A stretch of 64,000 nucleotides of DNA from Chryseobacterium gleum (lineage in GTDB: Bacteria > Bacteroidota > Bacteroidia > Flavobacteriales_F > PHOS-HE28): contig CAMCAZ010000005.1 in the NCBI GenBank assembly GCA_945872795.1, positions 1 through 64,000 of the forward strand, given 5' to 3'. The notes beneath the pieces were generated by a model. The model did not search any database and was not told where the DNA came from. It saw only the letters and a program-made list of their open reading frames with translations. Numbering within the stretch: the stretch's first letter is position 1; each line of letters opens with the position of its first letter. Made by a program: the position numbers and the translations under genes. Positions 33,413 to 40,956 of this stretch are shown piece after piece.

Positions 33413-34720
33413 ATGCGTTCCATCCGTCGTCCCGTTATTGTCGCAGCGATCGTTCTGTCGATCGCTGCACCCCTGGTCGTCATGGCCCAGCCTTGCGATC
33501 CGCAGTTCCAATCGGCCGGACAGCAATGTGGCGACCAGCTGAACACCATCACGACGGCCGTGCCATTCCTGATGATCTCCGTGGACTCCCGTGCGGGCGG
33601 CATGGGTGATGCGGGTGTCGCGGTCTCTCCGGATGCCAATTCCATCCACTGGAACCCCGCCAAACTGGCCTTCGCCGAGCAGGACGGTGAGTTCAGTATG
33701 AGCTACAGCCCCTGGCTCAGGAACCTGGTGCCCGACATGAGCCTGGCCTACCTCTCCGGGTACAAGCGTTTGGGCAACAAACGCAGCTCCATCGGTGGTT
33801 CCCTGCGCTACTTCAACCTGGGCAGCATTCTGTTCACCGACCAGAACGGTTCCACCATCCGCGATTTCAAACCGGCCGAGTTCGCCGTGGACCTCGCTTT
33901 CGCGCAGCGGTTCGGTGAGAACTTCTCGGGGGGGGTCGCCATCCGATACGTCAACAGCAACCTCACCGGTGGGATCAGTGTGCAGGGGGCCAACTCCAAG
34001 GCGGGGCAGAGCGTTGCCGCCGACGTATCCTTCTACTACCAAAAGAAAGATCTGAAGTGGGGCAAGAAGGACGGGACCTTTGCCTTGGGCCTGAACATTT
34101 CGAACGTCGGTGCGAAGATGTCCTACACGGAGACCTCCGCCCAGGACTTCATCCCCATCAATCTGCGGCTTGGACCTGCGTTCACGCTGGACATGGACGA
34201 GTTCAACAGCCTGACCTTCGCCTTCGATGTGAACAAGTTGCTGGTTCCCACGCCGCCGGTCTATCTGCTGGATGAGAACGGCGCGGTGGTGATCGATCCG
34301 GTCACCGACCGGCCTGCGGTGGCCAGTGGCCGAGACCCGAACGTGGGTGTAGCTTCCGGTATGATCGGGTCCTTCAGCGATGCTCCGGGAAATGTGAGCT
34401 ATGATGACAATGGCAATTTAGTCGTGGAATCCGGCAGCATTCTCCGCGAGGAGATGCGCGAGATCAATCTGGGTGGCGGCTTGGAGTATTGGTACGCCAA
34501 GCAGTTCGCTTTCCGTGCCGGCTATTTCTGGGAGCATTACACCAAGGGTAACCGCAAGTACTTCACCCTGGGTGCAGGTCTTCGCTACAACATCTTCTCG
34601 CTTGACCTGAGCTACCTGATCGCCAATACCCAGCGCAGCCCCTTGGCGAACACGCTCCGCTTCACATTGGGCTTCCGCTTTGATGGCAAGGGCGCCAAGA
34701 AGACGCCTGCGGAAGGATGA
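33413..34720 (+). CDS. porV: Type IX secretion outer-membrane protein PorV (LptO)
   Basis: A 435-residue FadL-like outer-membrane barrel with a signal peptide ending VMAQPCD (about residue 25). Family markers are AVPFLMISVDSRAGGMGDAGVAVSPDANSIHWNPAKL and FSMSYSPWLRNLVPDMSLAYLSGYKRL. PorV binds sorting-domain cargo and delivers it to PorU. It lies directly after porU and overlaps ispF by 4 bp. Confidence 0.94.
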   Translation: MRSIRRPVIVAAIVLSIAAPLVVMAQPCDPQFQSAGQQCGDQLNTITTAVPFLMISVDSRAGGMGDAGVAVSPDANSIHWNPAKLAFAEQDGEFSMSYSPWLRNLVPDMSLAYLSGYKRLGNKRSSIGGSLRYFNLGSILFTDQNGSTIRDFKPAEFAVDLAFAQRFGENFSGGVAIRYVNSNLTGGISVQGANSKAGQSVAADVSFYYQKKDLKWGKKDGTFALGLNISNVGAKMSYTETSAQDFIPINLRLGPAFTLDMDEFNSLTFAFDVNKLLVPTPPVYLLDENGAVVIDPVTDRPAVASGRDPNVGVASGMIGSFSDAPGNVSYDDNGNLVVESGSILREEMREINLGGGLEYWYAKQFAFRAGYFWEHYTKGNRKYFTLGAGLRYNIFSLDLSYLIANTQRSPLANTLRFTLGFRFDGKGAKKTPAEG

Positions 34721-35199
34721 TGATCCGTGTCGGTTTCGGCTTCGACGTGCATCAGCTCGTGGAAGGTCGTGAGCTCTGGCTCGGTGGTGTTCAGATCCCC
34801 CATTCGGTGGGTGCCCTCGGTCATTCGGACGCCGATGTGCTGCTGCACGCCGTGTGTGACGCCCTGCTCGGGGCTGTTGCCTTGGGCGACATCGGCAAAC
34901 ATTTCCCCGATACTGATCAGCGCTGGAAAGGTGCTGACAGCAAGGTCCTGCTGAAGGCGGTGGTCGAGCTGCTCGACGAACGCGGCTGGACCGTGGGCAA
35001 TGTGGATGCCTCCCTGGTCCTGGAGCGGCCGAAGATCATGCCCCATGTTCCCGCCATGCAGCAGATCATGGCCGAGCTGTTGCGCGTGGGGGAGGATGCC
35101 GTGAGCATCAAGGCCACCACCAACGAGCGCATGGGCTACGTGGGTCGGGAGGAAGGTGTGTGCGCCTATGCGGTGGCCCTGGTCCAGCGCAAGGGCTGA
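34717..35199 (+). CDS. ispF: 2-C-methyl-D-erythritol 2,4-cyclodiphosphate synthase
   Basis: A 160-residue MEP-pathway enzyme. Metal ligands are visible in GFDVHQL and in HSDADVLLHAVCDALLGA; the C-terminal ATTNERMGYVGREEG is the nucleotide-binding signature. The start overlaps porV by 4 bp, and a second ATG follows at once. It supplies isoprenoid precursors used, among others, by the crt operon. Confidence 0.95.
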   Translation: MMIRVGFGFDVHQLVEGRELWLGGVQIPHSVGALGHSDADVLLHAVCDALLGAVALGDIGKHFPDTDQRWKGADSKVLLKAVVELLDERGWTVGNVDASLVLERPKIMPHVPAMQQIMAELLRVGEDAVSIKATTNERMGYVGREEGVCAYAVALVQRKG

Positions 35200-35205
35200 G
35201 CCCTT

Positions 35206-35853
35206 CTAATCATCGCCATCATCGGCCACCTCCGCGAAGGTGCCGTGGCCCTGCTCATCCTCGAAATAGAACACCCGCAACTGCGCCGTGTCCTTCAGCA
35301 GGTCGATCTTGCCGATCTCCACACGGCTCACCGTGACACCCAGCCGCTCATGCAGGTCCGCATACAGCTGCACCCGGTTTCCCGGTTTGATGAGCTCGAT
35401 GCGCTCGTACAGGATCTGCTTCATGGCCTCGTGACGGGTGAGCCACATGTGCTCCAGTGCATAGGTCATCACCAGGATCATCCCGTCCGTGAAGACCAGT
35501 TCGGCGATGCTGACCTTCTTGCTCGCCAACGAATTGATCACCGCAATGGTGATCACCGCGAACAGATAGGTCATATCCTTGATGCTGATCTGTTCCGTGC
35601 GGTAGCGCAGCACGCCGAAGATGGCGAAGAGGCCGAAGGCGAAACCGATGCTGAGCTTCACGCTGTTCAGCAGCACGCAGAGGAAGAAGATGAGCGTGTT
35701 GAACAGGAAGTAGGTGAACAGGTAGTCCTTCTTCCGGTGGATCGGGTAGTAGATGAGCCGGATGAGGACGAACAGCACCAGGGCGTTCAATCCGAACTTG
35801 AACAGGAGCTCCCACATGTCTGCGTGGAAGACGGGCATTCCAAAGACCTTCAT
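35206..35853 (-). CDS. DUF4956 membrane protein, partner of the polyphosphate polymerase
   Basis: A 215-residue protein with about five membrane helices in residues 14-134 and a soluble C-terminal domain of about 80 residues. The family signature region is FGLFAIFGVLRYRTEQISIKDMTYLFAVI. DUF4956 proteins occur beside VTC-domain polyphosphate polymerases in many bacteria. Here the start overlaps the VTC gene stop by 4 bp (ATGA). A role as membrane anchor or channel for the polymerase is an inference from this linkage. Confidence 0.85.
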   Translation of the reverse strand: MKVFGMPVFHADMWELLFKFGLNALVLFVLIRLIYYPIHRKKDYLFTYFLFNTLIFFLCVLLNSVKLSIGFAFGLFAIFGVLRYRTEQISIKDMTYLFAVITIAVINSLASKKVSIAELVFTDGMILVMTYALEHMWLTRHEAMKQILYERIELIKPGNRVQLYADLHERLGVTVSRVEIGKIDLLKDTAQLRVFYFEDEQGHGTFAEVADDGDD

Positions 35854-36629
35854 CGTTTCAGTTCCATAGGTAAGGGAAGGGCCCGCTGCCGCAAGCGGTG
35901 CAGGCGGAGCAGCACTTCCTTGAACGCATTGTGTTTCACCGGGCGATCGAGCATGATCATGCCCACGCAGTATTTGCTCATGCCCGCCTCACGGATCCCC
36001 CGGGCACGCATCAGGCGAACAAAGGGCGAGCTGCGGTCCGAACGTTCCTGCTTCAGCTCTGCCACCACGATGTCCCCCAGCTCACTTCCCTTCGCAGGGT
36101 CGGCGAACCGCAGTCCGATGTCCATGGTGAGCCGCTCGGGACGCGCCTTGTTCACGAAGGTGTAGCGGGTGAAGTAGTTCCAGAGGGTGGGCACGAGGTC
36201 CTCATCCCTGCCGGTGGCCTCCGCGATGTACCGTTGCTGTTCGGGGCTCAACTGCTCCGGTATGCCACCCACCTTCACGCGGGCCTTGTCCGTGCGGCCA
36301 CCACCGGTCTTGCGCTTCACCTCCAGAAAGGTGAGGCCACTGCCGATGTACTCCCGGAAACGGACCTTGTTGCGGAAGGTGCGCTTGTTGTGATGGTCCT
36401 GGAAATGGCGGTGGTCCGCCGTGTCGAAATAGAGGCTACGGTACGCCGTCCCGGGCTGTCCGTCCACGTGCAGCAGGCGGTAGTGCTCCTGCATCTCACC
36501 CAGCAGTGCGGGCAGGTCCTTGCCGGCGAACACATACTTGGTGTCCACCCGGTTCTGCAGCTTGACGCTGTCCATCTCGGCCAGGGAGATGGGCGTGAAA
36601 TGGGCTATCTGCAGAGCGATGGGATCCAC
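35850..36629 (-). CDS. VTC-domain polyphosphate polymerase-like protein
   Basis: A 259-residue protein of the VTC/CYTH-type tunnel fold known from yeast Vtc4. Conserved segments: NRVDTKYVF, SLYFDTADHRHFQDHHN, KVRFREYI, FLEVKRKTGGGRTDKARV, TFVNKARPERLTMDI, VVAELKQER and the hallmark MSKYCVG. The frame is open to 36767. The GTG at 36629 is chosen because it gives the usual N-terminus and lies just after a promoter-like TAGCTTTCG (36653-36661). An upstream start would run into the divergent cdd promoter. Polymer synthesis from ATP is inferred from the family. Confidence 0.85.
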   Translation of the reverse strand: MDPIALQIAHFTPISLAEMDSVKLQNRVDTKYVFAGKDLPALLGEMQEHYRLLHVDGQPGTAYRSLYFDTADHRHFQDHHNKRTFRNKVRFREYIGSGLTFLEVKRKTGGGRTDKARVKVGGIPEQLSPEQQRYIAEATGRDEDLVPTLWNYFTRYTFVNKARPERLTMDIGLRFADPAKGSELGDIVVAELKQERSDRSSPFVRLMRARGIREAGMSKYCVGMIMLDRPVKHNAFKEVLLRLHRLRQRALPLPMELKR

Positions 36630-36744
36630 GGTGGTGGGGCGGGGCAAGGAGGCGAAAGCTAAGTATCGGCAGGGTTGGACCGTGGATGCCTCGTCCGGTC
36701 CGATCGCCGGGTGCGTAAATTCAGCCCCCTTTCCGAAGAACCCC

Positions 36745-37230
36745 ATGGCCACGGTCCGCACGATCACACTGGAATTTGTCTCCCATGATGGGGCCTCGGG
36801 CCTTTCATCCGCCGACCGCTTGCTGCTCCAAGAAGCGGCCGCCGCGGCGGACCGGGCCTATGCCCCGTACTCGAAGTTCCATGTGGGCGCCGCCCTCCGC
36901 ATGGCCGATGGCACGGTGGTCACGGGCAATAACCAGGAGAACGCCTCCTTTCCCGCAGGCATCTGCGCCGAACGGACCGCGATCCATGCGGCGATGTCCC
37001 GCTGGCCACAGGGAGTGGTCACCGAAATGGCCATCATGGTCCCTTCGGTCACCGGTGAACGCCCGGTATCGCCCTGTGGCATATGCCGCCAGGCCTTGCT
37101 GGAGCAGGAGCACCGGCAGGGCGCGCCCATTCGGCTGTTGATGGCGACCTCCGGGAATGCCGTCCACGAGCTCGCCAGCGCTGCGGCCTTGCTGCCCCTG
37201 TCCTTTGATGCCAGTTTCCTTCAACCCTGA
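36745..37230 (+). CDS. cdd: Cytidine deaminase
   Basis: A 161-residue zinc deaminase converting cytidine or deoxycytidine to uridine or deoxyuridine. Active-site motifs: YAPYSKFHVGAAL, NQENASFPAGICAERTAIHAA (Zn Cys and catalytic Glu) and PCGICRQ (two Zn Cys). The order porU-porV-cdd-pdhA-pdhC is familiar in Flavobacteriia; here ispF and the DUF4956/VTC pair are inserted between porV and cdd. Confidence 0.94.
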   Translation: MATVRTITLEFVSHDGASGLSSADRLLLQEAAAAADRAYAPYSKFHVGAALRMADGTVVTGNNQENASFPAGICAERTAIHAAMSRWPQGVVTEMAIMVPSVTGERPVSPCGICRQALLEQEHRQGAPIRLLMATSGNAVHELASAAALLPLSFDASFLQP

Positions 37231-37257
37231 AGGGCCCCCTGCGCAACTGCCCGGGGC

Positions 37258-37265
37258 TATATTTG
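37258..37265 (+). promoter_or_regulatory. -7 element of pdhA
   Basis: TATATTTG, a perfect match to TAnnTTTG, 22 bp upstream of the pdhA ATG. Confidence 0.55.
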
Positions 37266-37287
37266 CCCCCTCACGAATGCGTCCTGT

Positions 37288-38334
37288 ATGAGCACAAAGA
37301 CCGCTTCCAGTAAGAAGCCGACCAAAAGCGCGGCGTCCCCGACCCAAGGGGGCTTTGACAGTGCCACGTACATGCGCTGGTTCAAGGAGATGGTGCTGAT
37401 GCGTCGTTTCGAGGAGAAGTGCGGGCAGCTCTACACCATGCAGAAGTTCGGCGGTTTCTGCCACCTCTACATCGGACAGGAGGCCATCCTTGCGGGCATG
37501 ATCACCGCCATCCGCCCGTCCGACCGCATCATCACCGGCTATCGCGATCACTGCCATCCGCTGGTGCTGGGCGTTTCGCCGAAGAACGTGATGGCCGAGC
37601 TCTACGGCAAACTGACCGGAACGAGCAAGGGCAAGGGAGGCAGCATGCACTACTTCGACAAGCAGCGCAACCTCTTCGGTGGGCACGGCATCGTGGGCGG
37701 GCAGATCGGCCTGGGCGCCGGTATCGCCTTCGCCGACAAGTACCGCGGTGAGGACCATGTGACCCTGTGCATGATGGGTGATGGTGCGATCCGCCAGGGC
37801 ATGCTGCATGAGACCTTCAACATGGCCATGACGTGGAAGTTGCCGGTGATCTTCATCATCGAGAACAACAACTATGCGATGGGCACCAGTGTGGAACGCA
37901 CCAGCAACGTGCATGACCTGAGCACCATCGGCGAGAGCTACGACATGCCCGGACTGGGGGTGAACGGCATGCGCTGCGAGGATGTGCACGAGGCCATCGC
38001 CATGGCCTGCGATCATGTGCGCGCCGGCAACGGACCCTACCTGCTGGACATCAAGACCTATCGCTACAAGGGGCACAGCATGAGCGACCCCCAGAAGTAC
38101 CGCACCAAGGAGGAAGTGGAGGAGTACAAGAAACAGGACCCCATCGAGGGCGTGCGCGATGTGCTGCTCTCCAGCAAATGGGCCACCGAGGCCGAGCTCG
38201 AGGCGATCGATGCGGCCGTGAAGAAAGAGGTGGAGGAAGCGGTGAAGTTCGCGGAGGACAGCCCGATGGCCACCGCTGAGGAGCTTTACAACGATGTGTA
38301 TTTCGAGCGGGATTATCCATTCGAGAAGGACTGA
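37288..38334 (+). CDS. pdhA: Pyruvate dehydrogenase E1 component, alpha subunit
   Basis: A 348-residue thiamine diphosphate enzyme subunit. The cofactor motif runs MMGDGAIRQGMLHETFNMA to IENNNYAMGT; the substrate region is GKGGSMHYFDKQRNLFGGHGIVGGQ; the phosphorylation-loop equivalent is YRYKGHSMSDPQKYRTKEE. A short Lys/Ser/Ala-rich N-terminal extension precedes the domain. pdhC follows after 33 bp, but no E1 beta gene is adjacent, as is common in Bacteroidota. Confidence 0.95.
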   Translation: MSTKTASSKKPTKSAASPTQGGFDSATYMRWFKEMVLMRRFEEKCGQLYTMQKFGGFCHLYIGQEAILAGMITAIRPSDRIITGYRDHCHPLVLGVSPKNVMAELYGKLTGTSKGKGGSMHYFDKQRNLFGGHGIVGGQIGLGAGIAFADKYRGEDHVTLCMMGDGAIRQGMLHETFNMAMTWKLPVIFIIENNNYAMGTSVERTSNVHDLSTIGESYDMPGLGVNGMRCEDVHEAIAMACDHVRAGNGPYLLDIKTYRYKGHSMSDPQKYRTKEEVEEYKKQDPIEGVRDVLLSSKWATEAELEAIDAAVKKEVEEAVKFAEDSPMATAEELYNDVYFERDYPFEKD

Positions 38335-38367
38335 GCAACACCTGCGCCGGGCTACGGCGTTATAGAC

Positions 38368-39657
38368 ATGGCCGAGATCGTACGCATGCCCAAGTTGAGC
38401 GACACCATGACCGAAGGGGTGGTGGCCGCCTGGCACAAGAAGGTGGGGGACAAGGTCAAGAGCGGCGAAGTGCTTGCCGAGATCGAGACCGACAAGGCCA
38501 CCATGGAATTCGAAAGCTTCACCGATGGTGTGCTGTTGCACATCGGTGTGCAAAAAGGCAAGACGGCCGCGGTGGACAGCGTGCTTGCCGTGCTGGGCAA
38601 GGAAGGGGAGGACATCACCAAGTTGCTCGCCGATGCCGCCGCTGGTGCACCCAAGGAGACGGAGGTGAAAGCGGTGAAGGAAGAGAAGGAGGAGAAGGGC
38701 GTGAAGGAGGAAGAAGCCCCGGTGAAAGCGGCCGCACCTGCTAGTGCGCCGAAGGCCGTAGCACCTGCTGCTCGTCCGGTCGCACAATTGCAAACACCAG
38801 CTAACGGTCGGGTGAAAGCCAGCCCGCTCGCGAAACAATTGGCCGAGGAGAAAGGCATCGATATTTCACGGGTGCCGGGCTCCGGTCCCGAAGGGCGTGT
38901 GACCAAGGCCGACATCGAGAACTTCACCGGTGGTGCCGGCATGTTCACCGTGCCGCAGGTGGAAGCCTTCGAGGAAGTGCCCGTGAGCCAGATGCGGAAG
39001 ACCATCGCGCGCCGCCTCGCGGAGAGCAAGTTCACGGCGCCGCACTTCTATTTGACCCTGGAGATCGACATGGAGCGCGCCATGCAGGTGCGCGAGGCCA
39101 TCAACACCAGCATCGCTCCGGAGAAGGTCTCCTACAACGACCTTGTGATCAAGGCGGTGGCCGTGGCCCTGAAGCAGCACCCCAAGGTGAACAGCTCATG
39201 GCTCGGTGACCGCATCCGCTTCAACCAGCACGTGCACATCGGCGTAGCGGTGGCTGTGGAGGAAGGCCTGTTGGTGCCCGTGGTGCGCTTCGCCGATGGG
39301 AAGCCCCTGCGCACCATCGGGGCGGAGGTGCGCGACTTCGCCAAGAAGGCCAAGGAGAAGAAACTGCAACCGGCGGACTGGGAAGGCAACACCTTCACCA
39401 TATCCAATCTGGGCATGTTCGGCATCGAGGAGTTCACCGCCATCATCAACCCGCCCGATGCCTGCATCATGGCCGTGGGGGGCATCATGGAGAAGCCCGT
39501 GGTGCGGAACGGCGCCGTCGTGCCAGGCCACACCATGAAGGTGACGCTGAGCTGCGACCACCGCGTGGTGGACGGCGCCACCGGAGCAGCCTTCCTGAAC
39601 ACCTTCAAGCAGATGTTGGAGGAGCCGGCGTTGCTGCTGGGGGCGGGAGCTATCTGA
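38368..39657 (+). CDS. pdhC: Pyruvate dehydrogenase E2 component (dihydrolipoamide acetyltransferase)
   Basis: A 429-residue acyltransferase. One lipoyl domain with the modified Lys in ETDKATMEFES (about residue 43), an Ala/Pro/Lys/Glu linker (about 90-145), a peripheral subunit-binding domain (VKASPLAKQLAEEKGIDISRVPGSGPEGRVTKADIENF region), and the catalytic domain ending with the active-site CDHRVVDGATGA. Many E2 proteins have two or three lipoyl domains; only one is here. Its stop is 1 bp from the stop of the convergent AAA ATPase. Confidence 0.95.
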   Translation: MAEIVRMPKLSDTMTEGVVAAWHKKVGDKVKSGEVLAEIETDKATMEFESFTDGVLLHIGVQKGKTAAVDSVLAVLGKEGEDITKLLADAAAGAPKETEVKAVKEEKEEKGVKEEEAPVKAAAPASAPKAVAPAARPVAQLQTPANGRVKASPLAKQLAEEKGIDISRVPGSGPEGRVTKADIENFTGGAGMFTVPQVEAFEEVPVSQMRKTIARRLAESKFTAPHFYLTLEIDMERAMQVREAINTSIAPEKVSYNDLVIKAVAVALKQHPKVNSSWLGDRIRFNQHVHIGVAVAVEEGLLVPVVRFADGKPLRTIGAEVRDFAKKAKEKKLQPADWEGNTFTISNLGMFGIEEFTAIINPPDACIMAVGGIMEKPVVRNGAVVPGHTMKVTLSCDHRVVDGATGAAFLNTFKQMLEEPALLLGAGAI

Positions 39658-39658
39658 G

Positions 39659-40828
39659 CTATCCTTCTGCCACCGTTACTCTCTTTCCCAAGAACTCCCG
39701 CTTGAACCACAGTTCGAAACCGGGGTCAAGGAAGGAGTAACCCTCTTGTGTGCGTTCGATGATGTCCTTGCCTTCGAGGGCATCACGCGTCTTCGTCACG
39801 TTACGTGGGGTGCCGATGCGGTAGGTGCGCATCACTTCGGCCGAGGTCAGCTGGCTCTCCCCGCTGGCGACGGCCTTGAGCACGTTGATGGCGGTGTTGC
39901 TCAGCGTTTCGCAGGTGAGCTGGTAGAGCGGTGTGTTGGCGTCCATCACCAGTTGCAAAGCCGCTTCCAAGGCTTCTGGTCCTGCCTTCTTCTTGGTAAG
40001 CGTCCATGTGAAGTGGGCCAGTTGCTGCACGTACCAGCTGTGGCAGCCCATGGTGAGCGCCAGTGCGGTGGCCAGTTCGGGCGCAATGCTCTTGCCCGTG
40101 CTCTTGAAGCGTTCCACGATGAAGGGTGTCCAGTGCTCCAGAGCGATGCGTTGCAGCCAGATGATGTCGCCAAAGCGGTAGAAGGGGCTGGCACTGTCGT
40201 CGAAGAGCGTGGCCATCATGTGGCGCTTGCTGCCGTACAGGACGTAGGTCACGTGCTTGTGGCGTTGCCAGTGGGCGCGCATGAGCTTCTGCATGCGCAG
40301 GTCCTCCTCCCAATTGTCCAGGTTCTGGAACTCGTCGATGCACACCACCATGCGCAACTTCTTCGCCTCAGCGATGCGTTCGGGAAGGTCCAGGATCTCG
40401 CCCACATGCTTCCGTGCCTCCTGCCAGTCGAAACCCAGTGACACCTGGCCTTCCAGCTCGCTGCCGATGGAGATGCGCGGTGCCACCGCCTTGAAGAAGG
40501 ACCTGGCATTGTTCATCCGTTCCTGCCATTTGCCGCTGCTGGCCGTGATCACCTCGCGGCTCAGGTTCTCCAGGAATTCCTCGAAGGTGTGGCAGGCGAA
40601 CATGTCCAGGATGGCCACGCGGGCGTTCTTGCGTTCGGCTCGCAGTTCCAGGGCCGCCTGTTCCACCAACGAGCTTTTGCCCCAACGCCGGGGGCTGATG
40701 AGGATGGTGTTGATGCCCGCCGCCATGTTGGCCTTCAGCCGGGCAAGGTCCGCACTTCTGTTGGTGAACTTCACCTGGTTCACCGTGCTGCCGAAGTCGA
40801 AGGGGGAGACGGGCGCTTCCTGGATCAT
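39659..40828 (-). CDS. AAA-type ATPase with C-terminal winged-helix-like region
   Basis: A 389-residue P-loop protein of the archaeal-ATPase/STAND-like class. Walker A is ISPRRWGKSSL (about residues 43-54), Walker B is RMVVCIDEFQNL (about 160-171), followed by a sensor region VTYVLYGSKRHMM. The last about 80 residues (SQLTSAEVMRTYRIGTPRNVTKTRDALEGKDIIERTQEGYSFLDPGFELWFKREF) look like a winged helix-turn-helix. It is a single gene with a promoter covered by two palindromes. Related proteins are widespread in Bacteroidota; their role is unknown, and no partner toxin or nuclease gene is adjacent. Confidence 0.83.
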   Translation of the reverse strand: MIQEAPVSPFDFGSTVNQVKFTNRSADLARLKANMAAGINTILISPRRWGKSSLVEQAALELRAERKNARVAILDMFACHTFEEFLENLSREVITASSGKWQERMNNARSFFKAVAPRISIGSELEGQVSLGFDWQEARKHVGEILDLPERIAEAKKLRMVVCIDEFQNLDNWEEDLRMQKLMRAHWQRHKHVTYVLYGSKRHMMATLFDDSASPFYRFGDIIWLQRIALEHWTPFIVERFKSTGKSIAPELATALALTMGCHSWYVQQLAHFTWTLTKKKAGPEALEAALQLVMDANTPLYQLTCETLSNTAINVLKAVASGESQLTSAEVMRTYRIGTPRNVTKTRDALEGKDIIERTQEGYSFLDPGFELWFKREFLGKRVTVAEG

Positions 40829-40833
40829 GGACC

Positions 40834-40868
40834 CAAAGGTATTATACCATGTGGTATTATACCAAGTG
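40834..40868 (-). promoter_or_regulatory. Promoter of the AAA ATPase gene with two overlapping palindromic operators
   Basis: On the minus strand TACCTTTG (40834-40841) is a perfect -7 element 5 bp from the ATG, with CTTG 21 bp further upstream as -33. Two identical palindromes GGTATTATACC (plus strand; 40838-40848 and 40853-40863), 15 bp apart, cover the -7 element and the spacer. This is the layout of a repressor-controlled, possibly self-regulated promoter. Confidence 0.6.
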
Positions 40869-40956
40869 ATATAAGTTATTTACCCAGCTGTTCCACGGTG
40901 GCACGGCTCTGTATGGTGGCCCCCGGTGTTCCTGAACGCTTTTTATCTTCATCGCC

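Noticed and set aside
36805..38838. 677-codon open frame on the minus strand opposite cdd, pdhA and pdhC
   Set aside because: It crosses three genes on the other strand that have clear families. The product is rich in His/Leu/Val with no recognisable motif.
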